This document shows positions 24,443-32,724 of a DNA stretch of 64,000 nt, in pieces. This stretch comes from Mesorhizobium sp. WSM3862 (GTDB taxonomy: Bacteria > Pseudomonadota > Alphaproteobacteria > Rhizobiales > Rhizobiaceae): the NCBI RefSeq assembly GCF_002294985.1, contig NZ_NSGE01000008.1, forward strand, positions 62,001 to 126,000. Reading direction: 5' to 3'. Made by a program: the position numbers and the translations under genes. Within the stretch, counting starts at the first letter, position 1, and each line of letters opens with the position of its first letter. The notes beneath the pieces were generated by a model. It saw only the letters and a list, made by a program, of their open reading frames with translations, was not told where the DNA came from and searched no databases.

Positions 24443-25258
24443 ATGACGGCTCAATTTCGATTTGCCGCCGTCGGCGACAATTGCACTGACCGCCTCGGCT
24501 TGCCGATCGGGCGCTCGCTGGTCGGCGGCAACGCGCTCAACGTCGCCGTCCAGCTCGCCCGGCTTGGCGATAGGAGCTTCTATTTCGGTGCCGTCGGCCG
24601 CGACGCCGAAGGCGAGCGCACCCGCGCCGAGCTCGAAGCCAATCGGGTCGTGGTCGACCACCTGCGCGTCGGCGACCGCAACACCGCCTGGACCGACATC
24701 AAAGTGTTGCCGTCAGGTGAGCGGCTGATTGCTGCCGAGGATTTCGGCGCCTGCGCCGGATACGCGCCGCACGAGGCCGAACTTGCGATCCTGGAGGCGA
24801 TGGATCACGTCCATATCGGCTGGCTGGATGACGGCGGCGCCTTGCGCAGGCGCCTGTCGCGGGCAGGCGTCAGCGTCTCGCAGGACATTTCGGTCAACGC
24901 CGATCCGGCCAATCTCGGCGTCGAGGGCCTGAGCATAGCCTTCTGCTCGACCGGCGAACCCTATGGTGCCGCGGCGGCGATGGCGGCGGATCTTCTGTCG
25001 CGCGGCGCAGGCTGCGCCGTCGTCATGCGCGGTGCCGAGGGATCGATGGCGGTGACGACCCGCGAGCGCGCCGAGACCGGCATCCGTCCGGTCGAGGTCG
25101 TCGACACGACCGGCGCCGGCGACAGTTTCATTGCCGGCTTTCTCCACGCCTGGCTGGCCAAAAAGCCGCTGTTGCAATGTCTCGAAAGCGGCCGCGACCG
25201 CGCCGCGCTGACCTGCTGCCATCTCGGCGGCTTCCCCCAGGAGGGAATGCCGCACTGA
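24443..25258 (+). CDS. frlD: PfkB-family kinase, FrlD-like (fructosamine 6-kinase)
   Basis: 271 residues. The N-terminal AVGDNCTDRLG and SLVGGNALNVAVQ closely follow the FrlD pattern, and the C-terminal PfkB signature DTTGAGDSFIAGF contains the catalytic aspartate. The enzyme would phosphorylate fructoselysine or another fructosamine at C6 with ATP, producing the FrlB substrate. It is 32 bases downstream of frlB-like, so co-transcribed. Its stop is only 3 bases from the stop of the convergent permease gene. Confidence 0.82.
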   Translation: MTAQFRFAAVGDNCTDRLGLPIGRSLVGGNALNVAVQLARLGDRSFYFGAVGRDAEGERTRAELEANRVVVDHLRVGDRNTAWTDIKVLPSGERLIAAEDFGACAGYAPHEAELAILEAMDHVHIGWLDDGGALRRRLSRAGVSVSQDISVNADPANLGVEGLSIAFCSTGEPYGAAAAMAADLLSRGAGCAVVMRGAEGSMAVTTRERAETGIRPVEVVDTTGAGDSFIAGFLHAWLAKKPLLQCLESGRDRAALTCCHLGGFPQEGMPH

Positions 25259-25261
25259 AGT

Positions 25262-26233
25262 TCAGCGCTTCAGCGAGCGCCCGAAGCGTTCCTCGATGCG
25301 GGACTGCAGGAATTCGAGCCCGATCGACAGCAGCCAGTAGATCATCGAGGCGGTGATCAGCATCTCGATGTGCCGGAACTCGGTCTGGCCCTGCGTGCGC
25401 GCCAGATACATGATCTCCCATACGCCGACCACCGAAATCAGCGAGGAATCCTTCAGCATCGCGATGAACTGGTTGCCGGTCGGGGGAACGATGACGCGCA
25501 TCGCTTGCGGCAGGATCACCAGGAACATCGTCTGGTTGGGGCTGAGGCCAAGCGCGGTGGCGCCCTCGGTCTGGCCGCGCGGAATGCTTTCGATGCCGGC
25601 GCGGAAAATTTCGGTCATGTAGGCGCCGTAGCAAAGCGACAGCGCCATGATGCCGGCGGGCACGGCCCCGATCACGTAGCCGACCTGCGGCAGGCCGAGA
25701 TAGATGATGTAGATCTGCATCAGCAACGGCAGCCCGCGGAACAGCGAGGTGTAGAACGTTGCCAGGCCATAGACGACGCCGTTCTTGGAGAGCTTGGCTA
25801 TGGCGCCGATGAAGGCGATGACCGTGGCGATGGCGATCGAAATGGCGGAGATGTAGAGCGTCGTCACCACGCCCTGCGAGACGAGGAAGCCGATCTTCCT
25901 GGCAATGAAAGAGAACGACAGGTCGAAGGAATAGAAGAACAGCATCAGCAGCACGAACAGCTCGATCCACACCGCCACGATCTGCTGTTTGCGCCCGAGT
26001 TGCTGCAGGGCTTTCCAGTTGGCCGCCGCGATCAGCGCGATCAGCACCGCCGAAACGCCCCGCGCTGCCGCGGGATTGGCGGCAAGCCATTCGAGGGAGC
26101 TCGGAACCAGCTTGCCGATCCAGTCGGCTTTGATGCCAAGCCCGTAGAGGCCTGCAGCGAACGCGGCGAGCGCCAGGCACATGCCGATGCGACGCGCGGC
26201 GTCCGGATAATTGAGCAGCAGTCTGCCGATCAC
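25262..26233 (-). CDS. Amino-acid-type ABC transporter permease
   Basis: 323 residues, longer than the usual 220-240 because of about 100 extra N-terminal residues with two additional membrane spans. The HisM/GlnP-type core starts at about FLVSQGVVTTLYIS and includes the coupling loop EGATALGLSPNQTMFLVILPQAMRVIVPP. It is in the same orientation as the FAD oxidoreductase and binding protein upstream and convergent with frlD-like. No ATP-binding gene is found in this locus, so the importer must use an ATPase encoded elsewhere. Confidence 0.88.
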   Translation of the reverse strand: MIGRLLLNYPDAARRIGMCLALAAFAAGLYGLGIKADWIGKLVPSSLEWLAANPAAARGVSAVLIALIAAANWKALQQLGRKQQIVAVWIELFVLLMLFFYSFDLSFSFIARKIGFLVSQGVVTTLYISAISIAIATVIAFIGAIAKLSKNGVVYGLATFYTSLFRGLPLLMQIYIIYLGLPQVGYVIGAVPAGIMALSLCYGAYMTEIFRAGIESIPRGQTEGATALGLSPNQTMFLVILPQAMRVIVPPTGNQFIAMLKDSSLISVVGVWEIMYLARTQGQTEFRHIEMLITASMIYWLLSIGLEFLQSRIEERFGRSLKR

Positions 26234-26251
26234 CTGTCGATCTCCCTGTGG

Positions 26252-27532
26252 TCAGCGGGGGCGTTCGCGCCACCAATCCTGCGCCTGTAGCTTCCAATAG
26301 GTGAGTTGCGCCGCGGCAAGCCCGACCGGCCCGCCCGCCCAGGTCAGTCCGAACCGTTCGAACAGCCGGTAACGGTCCGACTGGCCGAGTATCGCCTCGG
26401 CCACCACCTTGCCGGCCATGGCGGTGGTGTTGATGCCATGGCCGCCAAACGCCGTGAGATACCAGACGCCTGGCTGCAGCTGTCCGATCTGGGGCATCAG
26501 GTGCCGGGCGTAGGCCATCAGCCCCGACCAGGCGAGTTCGGTCTTGAGCGCAGCGAGCTGAGGATAGGTTCCGACCATCTCCCGGCGCAATTCCCTGGCC
26601 AGCGCCGCCGGCGAAGCGGCCCGCGTGGTGATGCGCCCACCCCAGAGCAGCCGCCGCCCGTCTTCCACGGCGCGGTAGTAGTCGCCGGCGCGGCGGCTAT
26701 CGCCTATGCCGTCGGTCGTCGCGATGGCGCTGGCGATGAGCTCCGGGGCCTCCTCGCTCAGCATCACATAGGTCGCAATCGGCAACATGGCCCGCCTCAA
26801 CTGGCCGAGCAGCCGTCCTGTGTAGCCGCCGGTGGCGAACACCGCCTGCCGCGCGCGTACTTCGCCGTTTGCTGTGCGCATGGTCTTTTGCGGGCCGTCG
26901 AGTCTCGCCTCGACGGCGCTCGAAGCCTCGTGGATCCTGCCGCCCAGCCGCTCGATCTCCTCGGCGACGGAGCGCAGATAGTTGAGCGGATGAATGTGGA
27001 AGGCGTTGGCGTCGCGCAGGCCCTGATAGTAGCGCTCGGACTGCAGCACCGCGCGCACCTGGTCACGCTCGAGATATTCGAGCGGATAGTCGAAATCCCG
27101 CGCCAGCCGTTCGGCGTGGGCCTTCAGTTCGGCGCCGCCGTCATGGCGAAGCACGCCGATAATTCCGGGGCGAGGCTTTGCCGTCTTGATGTCGAGATCC
27201 TTGATCGTCTGGCGCACGAATTCGACCCCTTCGATCGACAATCGGTGCAGCTTCTGTGCCGCCGCGGTGCCGGCCATCGCGGCGATATTGTCGCTGCCGG
27301 TGGCGAAGCCGGGGCTGACGAAGCCGCCGTTGCGGCCCGAGGCGCCGAAGCCGACGCGCTCGGCTTCGAGCAGGACGACTTCGCGCCCGGCGCGGGCCAG
27401 CTGCAGCGCCGTCGTCAGACCGGCCAGTCCGCCGCCGACAATGACCGTGTCGCATTCGGCCAGACCGGCCAAAGGTGGTCTGACCTTCTCGTCGGCAAGC
27501 GTGCGGCGATAGTAAGTATCGGGATAGGTCAT
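26252..27532 (-). CDS. DAO-family FAD-dependent amine oxidoreductase
   Basis: About 426 residues. The FAD motif DTVIVGGGLAGLTTALQLA is followed by the acidic ribose ligand in VVLLEA, and the family's GASGRNGGFVSPGF block. The C-terminal LTAFGGHGINTT motif closes the FAD site. It resembles gamma-glutamylputrescine oxidase/glycine oxidase-like enzymes. Within this locus it may oxidise an imported amine or Amadori compound; the substrate is not shown. The start at 27532 (MTYPDTYYRRTL) matches homologues from memory; an alternative ATG is at 27544. Confidence 0.84.
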   Translation of the reverse strand: MTYPDTYYRRTLADEKVRPPLAGLAECDTVIVGGGLAGLTTALQLARAGREVVLLEAERVGFGASGRNGGFVSPGFATGSDNIAAMAGTAAAQKLHRLSIEGVEFVRQTIKDLDIKTAKPRPGIIGVLRHDGGAELKAHAERLARDFDYPLEYLERDQVRAVLQSERYYQGLRDANAFHIHPLNYLRSVAEEIERLGGRIHEASSAVEARLDGPQKTMRTANGEVRARQAVFATGGYTGRLLGQLRRAMLPIATYVMLSEEAPELIASAIATTDGIGDSRRAGDYYRAVEDGRRLLWGGRITTRAASPAALARELRREMVGTYPQLAALKTELAWSGLMAYARHLMPQIGQLQPGVWYLTAFGGHGINTTAMAGKVVAEAILGQSDRYRLFERFGLTWAGGPVGLAAAQLTYWKLQAQDWWRERPR

Positions 27533-27581
27533 GATGAATCGCATGAGAGCGGGCGGCCTTGAAAGCCGCCCGCGAAGAACG

Positions 27582-28409
27582 TCAGTCGGCGCTGTAGTTC
27601 TTGCCGTACCATTTGGTGGTCAGCGTGGCGAGCGTGCCGTCCTTTTTCATCTCGTCGATGATGCCGCCGACCTTGGTGGTCCACTCGGCGTCACCCTTGT
27701 CCGCGATCACCACCAGCGGCTCGCGGAAGGCGTAGTCGCCCTCAAGGATGCGCAGCGGATACCCGTTCTTGATGGCGTTCTGGGCGGTCTGCTCGGGCGC
27801 GATGACTGCGTCGAGCCGCACGCCGTCCCCAAGTCTCAAATCGTCGAATGGCAGCATGGAATCGGCAAAGGTCCGTATCTCGCCCGGTTGCAGCTTGTAT
27901 TCGACTGGCGGAAGGCCCGGAGCGTCGATCTCCAGCTGACGGCGGATGAAATCTTCCGAAGTCGTGGCGGTTTCGACACCGATCACCTTGCCGTTCAGGT
28001 CGTTCACGGACTTCGCCTTGCTGTCCTTGTGGACCACATAAACATAAGGGCTGTAATAATAGATGCCGGCGAAATCGATCACCTTGGCCCGGGCCTTGGT
28101 CGGCGTCACCGAGCCGACGCCGAGGTCGTAGCGGCCCTGCCAGTGGCCGCCGGTCATTGTGGCCCAGTCGGGCGTCTCGAAGCTGACCTCCACGCCCAGA
28201 CGCTTGGCGATCTCTTTCGAGACGTCGATATCAAAACCCACCAACTGGTTGCTTTCGTCGAGAAAGCTCTGCGGCGGCCAGCCGCTGTTGGTCGCGACCA
28301 CCATGGCCTTCTTGGATGTGACGCGATCCAGGGTTTCTCCCGCTCGCGCTGCCGACACGAATGCGAGCGCGCCGGCAGCCAGCGCGAAACAAGCGATCAA
28401 TCTCCTCAC
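27582..28409 (-). CDS. Periplasmic amino-acid-type ABC substrate-binding protein
   Basis: 275 residues from GTG 28409, which follows GAGGGAGG at ideal spacing. A signal peptide (RRLIACFALAAGALAFVSAARA) precedes a family 3 binding protein with SGWPPQSFLDESNQLVGFDIDVSKEIAKRLG and a DLGVGSVTPTKAR segment. It should capture the substrate of the Amadori locus. It heads a minus-strand operon with the FAD oxidoreductase and permease, and an operator of the GntR type lies 24 bases upstream. Confidence 0.88.
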   Translation of the reverse strand: MRRLIACFALAAGALAFVSAARAGETLDRVTSKKAMVVATNSGWPPQSFLDESNQLVGFDIDVSKEIAKRLGVEVSFETPDWATMTGGHWQGRYDLGVGSVTPTKARAKVIDFAGIYYYSPYVYVVHKDSKAKSVNDLNGKVIGVETATTSEDFIRRQLEIDAPGLPPVEYKLQPGEIRTFADSMLPFDDLRLGDGVRLDAVIAPEQTAQNAIKNGYPLRILEGDYAFREPLVVIADKGDAEWTTKVGGIIDEMKKDGTLATLTTKWYGKNYSAD

Positions 28410-28432
28410 GAAACCTCCCTCTCGTATGTAAG

Positions 28433-28443
28433 ATGTCTGACAA
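28433..28443. promoter_or_regulatory. GntR operator, site 3 (binding-protein promoter)
   Basis: ATGTCTGACAA, one base off the 5-1-5 palindrome TTGTC-N-GACAA, with a partial additional half site TTGTCCGGAA at 28449-28458. Confidence 0.55.
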
Positions 28444-28556
28444 CGCAATTGTCCGGAAGGGGCAGGGCGAGTCAAGCATCTTTTGTCGGGCATTGCCGAG
28501 TTCAGCCTGCAATGAGCGTCCACTGCTCGGCGCTCGTGCCGCCCCCGGCCCCAGGC

Positions 28557-29450
28557 TCAACTCCGATGCCGAAGCGCCTCGACGACGACTGCCATCGCCG
28601 GAGAGAGCTGCCGCCGGCTCGGATAATAGAGGTGATAGCCCGGAAAGGGCAGGCTCCAATCATCGAGCACGAGCGTCAGCCGCCCGTCCGCGATGTGGCG
28701 GCTGACGAGGTTTTCCGGGACATAAGCGATGCCGTAGCCGCTTAGCGCCGCATCGATCATCGGCAGGGTCGAGTTGAAGGTCAGCTGGCCATCGACCCGG
28801 ACCCGAAGCTCGCGGCCCTTCTTCTCGAACTCCCAGGCATAGAGCCCGCCAAACGTCGCCTGCCGCAGGCCGATGCAGTCATGCCCGACGAGATCCTGCG
28901 GTATCCTCGGGACTGGGCGGCGGGAGAAATACTCCGGCGAGGCGATGGCCACCAGCCGCCAGTCGGGGCCGATCCGCACCGCGATCATGTCCCTGTCGAC
29001 GCTCTCGCCAAGCCGCACGCCGGCGTCGAAGCGCTCCTCCACGATGTTGCGCATGCCGTTGTCGCTGTAGAGCTCGACGCGCAAGTCGGGATAGTCGCAG
29101 AGCATCGGCTCGAGCTTCGGCCAGACCGTCGTCTGCAACGCATGGTCGGACAGCGTGATGCGTACCGTGCCAGCGGGCTTGTCTCGGAAGGCGACCAGAC
29201 CCGCGAGATCGGCCTCGATCTCCTCGAAGCGTGGGGCGAGCGACTGGTAGAGCCGCTCGCCGGCTTCCGTCGGCGCCACGCTTCGCGTCGTGCGCGTAAG
29301 CAGGCGAACGCCGAGGCGGGCTTCCAACTGCTTGATGGTGTGGCTGAGCGTCGACTGTGACGTGCCGAGTTCCGCTGCTGCCCTGGTGAAGCTGCGCTCC
29401 CGGGCGACAGCCAGGAACCACAGCAAATCTTTCATGTCGCCGCGCTGCAT
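28557..29450 (-). CDS. LysR-type regulator
   Basis: 297 residues. N-terminal HTH (WFLAVARERSFTRAAAELGTSQSTLSHTIKQLEARLG) and a LysR substrate domain with DAGVRLGESVDRDMIAVRIGPDW typical of the PecT/DmlR-like group that regulates oxidoreductase operons. It is divergent from the MFS gene at 29598; a perfect CGATAA-N11-TTATCG element lies between them. Confidence 0.9.
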   Translation of the reverse strand: MQRGDMKDLLWFLAVARERSFTRAAAELGTSQSTLSHTIKQLEARLGVRLLTRTTRSVAPTEAGERLYQSLAPRFEEIEADLAGLVAFRDKPAGTVRITLSDHALQTTVWPKLEPMLCDYPDLRVELYSDNGMRNIVEERFDAGVRLGESVDRDMIAVRIGPDWRLVAIASPEYFSRRPVPRIPQDLVGHDCIGLRQATFGGLYAWEFEKKGRELRVRVDGQLTFNSTLPMIDAALSGYGIAYVPENLVSRHIADGRLTLVLDDWSLPFPGYHLYYPSRRQLSPAMAVVVEALRHRS

Positions 29451-29482
29451 GTTGAACCTCCTGGTCGATTTATATCACAGGT

Positions 29483-29505
29483 CGATAAGTCCATACGGAT
29501 TATCG
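29483..29505. promoter_or_regulatory. LysR box between divergent LysR and MFS genes
   Basis: CGATAA (29483-29488) and TTATCG (29500-29505) separated by 11 bases, a perfect T-N11-A type LysR binding site located 33 bases upstream of the LysR start and 93 bases upstream of the MFS start. Confidence 0.68.
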
Positions 29506-29597
29506 GCTCTAATCGAATTGGTTGCACTGCAATATCTTCCGGGCAGGTCGCGGCGGCCGTGGCGATTCCGGCGCCCCGCTTGCAAGGATGCCCACGA

Positions 29598-30788
29598 ATG
29601 GAAACCACTTACGACACAAGGCTTGTCGAAGACCGCGCCATGCGGGGCGCGGTGCTCTCGATGGCGCTTTGCGTTTCGGTGCTCATCGCCTCGGAGTTCA
29701 TGCCGGTCAGCCTGCTGTCGCCGATCGCGACCGATCTCGGTATCACCGAGGGTCGGGCGGGCCAGGCGATCTCGATTTCGGGCATTTTCGCTGTCGTGAC
29801 CAGCCTGCTGGTCGCCGGTCTGACGCGCCGCATCGATCGCAGGCTGGTCGTCACCGGCTTCACCGTGCTTCTCATCGCGTCCGGGCTTGCCGTCACCTTC
29901 GCCCCGAACTACGCGTTCCTGATGGCCGGCCGCGCGCTGCTCGGCATGGCGATCGGCGGCTTCTGGTCGATGTCGACCGCGATCGTCATGCGCCTCGTCC
30001 CCGAGGAGCAGGTCCCAAAGGGCCTCGCCATGCTGAACGCCGGCAACGCCGTCGCGGCCACCATTGCCGCGCCGCTGGGCAGCCTGCTTGGGGCCTATGC
30101 CGGTTGGCGCGGCGCGTTCTTCCTGGTCGTGCCGCTCGGGTTCCTGGCGCTCGTCTGGCAGTGGCTCAGCCTGCCACCGCTCCCGCCGCGCCGGCGAAAG
30201 CGGCCGGGCAACAGCCTGGCTCTTCTCGGCCGTCCTCCGGTCGCCATCGGCATGGCATCGGTCATGATGCTGTTCATGGGCCAGTTCGCGCTCTTCACCT
30301 ATCTGCGTCCCTTCCTCGAAAGGGTCACCCAGGTCGACGTCGCGACGCTTTCGGCGATCCTGCTGGTCATGGGGCTCGCGGGCGTCGGCGGCACCTGGTG
30401 CATCGGCCGGCTGCTGCGCGCGCGTCTGTTCAGCATCCTGATCGTCATTCCGCTGGTCATGGCCGTGCTTGCGCTCGCGCTCATCGCCCTCGGCGCAATA
30501 CCCCTTCCCACGGCCCTGCTGCTTTTCGTCTGGGGTTTCTTCGGCACGGCCGCGCCCGTCGGCTGGGGCACCTGGCTCAGCCGCACGCTGCCTGAAGACG
30601 CGGAGGCCGGCGGCGGGTTGCAGGTGGCCGTCATCCAGCTTGCCATTACCGGCGGCGCCGCGATCGGCGGCACGCTTTTCGACACGGTCGGCTGGTGGGG
30701 AGCCTTTGCCTTCGGCGCGGCGCTGCTTTGCGGATCGGCGCTCGCCGCGTTCGCCGCATCGCGCATGGGCGGGAGGGCCGTGCCATGA
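29598..30788 (+). CDS. MFS efflux transporter (AraJ/sugar-efflux type)
   Basis: 396 residues with 12 predicted membrane spans. The N-terminal part (VLIASEFMPVSLLSPIATDLGITEGRAGQAIS) is the signature of the DHA1 group including AraJ, YdhP and NepI-like exporters. The loop RRIDRR between spans 2 and 3 is the MFS motif A position. It is first in a five-gene operon; its stop overlaps the next start by four bases. The ATG at 29598 follows AAGGA at a rather long spacing; an upstream GTG at 29559 is possible. Confidence 0.87.
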   Translation: METTYDTRLVEDRAMRGAVLSMALCVSVLIASEFMPVSLLSPIATDLGITEGRAGQAISISGIFAVVTSLLVAGLTRRIDRRLVVTGFTVLLIASGLAVTFAPNYAFLMAGRALLGMAIGGFWSMSTAIVMRLVPEEQVPKGLAMLNAGNAVAATIAAPLGSLLGAYAGWRGAFFLVVPLGFLALVWQWLSLPPLPPRRRKRPGNSLALLGRPPVAIGMASVMMLFMGQFALFTYLRPFLERVTQVDVATLSAILLVMGLAGVGGTWCIGRLLRARLFSILIVIPLVMAVLALALIALGAIPLPTALLLFVWGFFGTAAPVGWGTWLSRTLPEDAEAGGGLQVAVIQLAITGGAAIGGTLFDTVGWWGAFAFGAALLCGSALAAFAASRMGGRAVP

Positions 30789-31255
30789 CGACCGACCGTC
30801 CCACGCTCAGCCGCCGCATTTTGCTCGGCGCCGCGCTCGCATCAACGCTCCTGCCGCGGCGCGCCCGCAGCCAGCAGGGCAGGGACCCGGCCAGCCAGGA
30901 ACCCGCCGACATGAAGATCAGGATGACATTCAATGGCCGAACCATGACGGCCACGCTCTACGACAATCCTTCGGCACGCGATTTCTTTTCCATGCTGCCG
31001 CTCGATCTCACGATCGACGACTACGCGCATAACGAGAAGATCGCCTATCTGCCGCGCAAGCTGACCGAAGAGGGCAGCGGCCCGTTCGGCAACGAGCAGC
31101 CCTATGACCTCTGCTACTTCGTGCCCTGGGGCAATCTGGCGATGTTCTACGCCGACTACCGCCATCCCGGGCTGATCAGGCTCGGCCGCTTCGACGAGGG
31201 CGAAGAGGCCCTGCACATACGCGGCGAGTTCCCGCTGCGCATCGAACGCATGTGA
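30785..31255 (+). CDS. Tat-exported cyclophilin-like fold protein
   Basis: 156 residues. A twin-arginine signal (LSRRILLGAALASTLLPRRARS) precedes a cyclophilin-like domain (MTFNGRTMTATLYDNPSARDFFSMLPLDLTIDDY, then a strand-rich section with PWGNLAMFY). The family binds small ligands or is of unknown function and is not a proven prolyl isomerase. It overlaps the MFS stop (ATGA) and precedes a cupin gene, a combination common in LysR-controlled oxidoreductase operons. Confidence 0.8.
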   Translation: MTTDRPTLSRRILLGAALASTLLPRRARSQQGRDPASQEPADMKIRMTFNGRTMTATLYDNPSARDFFSMLPLDLTIDDYAHNEKIAYLPRKLTEEGSGPFGNEQPYDLCYFVPWGNLAMFYADYRHPGLIRLGRFDEGEEALHIRGEFPLRIERM

Positions 31256-31274
31256 GAACGCAAAGGAGATCACC

Positions 31275-31670
31275 ATGGACATTCTTCGCGCTGGCACGAG
31301 GCCGTCCGGCAAGGGGCCTTCCGACTGGTTCACCGGCACGGTCCGGATCGATCCGCTCTTCAATCCCTTCGATGCCGCGCGGGTGCAGGGCGCGCAGGTC
31401 ACCTTCGAGCCCGGCGCCCGCACCGCCTGGCATACGCATCCGCTGGGGCAGACGCTGATCGTCGTCTCCGGCCGTGGCCGCGTGCAGCGCGAGGGCGGGC
31501 CGCTCGAGGAGATCCGCCCCGGCGACGTCGTCTGGTTCGCGCCCGGCGAGAAGCATTGGCACGGCGCGTCGCCCGAGACGGCCATGACTCACATTGCCCT
31601 CCAGGAGGTCAAGGACGGCAAGGTCGTGGACTGGCTGGAACATGTCAGCGACGCCGACTACCGCGCCTGA
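31275..31670 (+). CDS. Cupin domain protein
   Basis: 131 residues. Cupin motif 1 is AWHTHPLGQTLIVVSGRGRV and motif 2 PGDVVWFAPGEKHWHG, supplying the usual His/His/Glu-or-Gln/His metal site. It is similar to the YhfL/quercetinase-like cupin carboxylases/isomerases that accompany alcohol dehydrogenases. It starts 19 bases after the cyclophilin-like gene with AAAGGAG. Confidence 0.85.
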   Translation: MDILRAGTRPSGKGPSDWFTGTVRIDPLFNPFDAARVQGAQVTFEPGARTAWHTHPLGQTLIVVSGRGRVQREGGPLEEIRPGDVVWFAPGEKHWHGASPETAMTHIALQEVKDGKVVDWLEHVSDADYRA

Positions 31671-31698
31671 TCACCGATCGAACGAAAAGGAAAGCAAA

Positions 31699-32715
31699 AT
31701 GCTCGCAACTGTTCTTCATAAGCCCGGCGATATCCGCTGCGAGGAAATCGAGGACCCGAAGATCCTTCGCCCGACGGACGCCATCATCAAGCTCTCGGCG
31801 AGCTGCATCTGCGGCTCGGACCTGTGGCCGTATCGCGGGCTGCAGCCGATCGATCGCCCGATGCATATGGGCCACGAATATTGCGGCATCGTCGTCGAGG
31901 TCGGCGCGGAGGTGCGCAACGTGCGCCCCGGCCAGTTCGTCGTCGGCTCCTTCTGCCTCTCCGACAACACCTGCCCGCATTGCCGCTTCGGCTTCCAGTC
32001 CTCCTGCGTGCAACGCGAGTTCATGTCGGGCGCGCAGGCGCCTTATGCCCGCGTGCCGCTGGCCGACGGCACCCTGGTGGCGACTTCCGAGGTTCCGGCG
32101 GCCGACCTTGTGCCTGACCTGTTGGCCGTCTCGGATGTGCTCGGCACCGGCTGGTATGCGGCGGATGCGGCCGAGGTGCGCCAAGGATCGACGGTTGTCG
32201 TCGTCGGCGACGGCGCCGTCGGCCTGATGGGCGTGCTCGCGGCGAGCGAGATGGGCGCGCAGCGCATCATCGCCATGAGCCGGCACGAGAGCCGCCAGAA
32301 ACTCGCGCGCGAGTTCGGCGCGACCGACATCGTGGCCGAGCGCGGCGAGGAAGGCATCGCCCGCATCAAGGAACTGACTGCGGGCGTCGGCGCGGACTCG
32401 GTGCTGGAATGCGTCGGTACGGCCGAATCCTTCGACCAGGCGCTGGCCTGCTCGCGCCCCGGCGGCACCATCGGCTATGTCGGCGTGCCGCATGGCGTGA
32501 GCTTCGACGGCCAGAAACTGTTCTTCGGCCAGAAGCGCATGCTCGGCGGCCCGGCGCCGGTGCGCCGCTTCCTGCCCGACCTGATGGAGCGCGTGCTCAA
32601 GGGCAGGATCAAGCCCGGCAAGGTTTTCGACCTCAAGCTGCCGCTGACTGAGGTCGCTGAGGGCTACCGCGCCATGGACGAGCGGCGCGCGATCAAGGTC
32701 ATGCTCGAGGTCTAG
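31699..32715 (+). CDS. Zinc-dependent alcohol dehydrogenase (MDR family)
   Basis: 338 residues. The catalytic zinc ligands lie in CICGSD (about residue 33) and GHEYCG (about 57), and the Rossmann motif is VVGDGAVGLMG. The structural zinc loop has only three cysteines in NTCPHCRFGFQSSC, one fewer than the classic four, so the second zinc may be absent. The ATG at 31699 follows AAGGAAAG. It is the fourth gene of the LysR-linked operon, acting on an unidentified alcohol or aldehyde. Confidence 0.9.
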   Translation: MLATVLHKPGDIRCEEIEDPKILRPTDAIIKLSASCICGSDLWPYRGLQPIDRPMHMGHEYCGIVVEVGAEVRNVRPGQFVVGSFCLSDNTCPHCRFGFQSSCVQREFMSGAQAPYARVPLADGTLVATSEVPAADLVPDLLAVSDVLGTGWYAADAAEVRQGSTVVVVGDGAVGLMGVLAASEMGAQRIIAMSRHESRQKLAREFGATDIVAERGEEGIARIKELTAGVGADSVLECVGTAESFDQALACSRPGGTIGYVGVPHGVSFDGQKLFFGQKRMLGGPAPVRRFLPDLMERVLKGRIKPGKVFDLKLPLTEVAEGYRAMDERRAIKVMLEV

Positions 32716-32724
32716 GCGCCGGCG

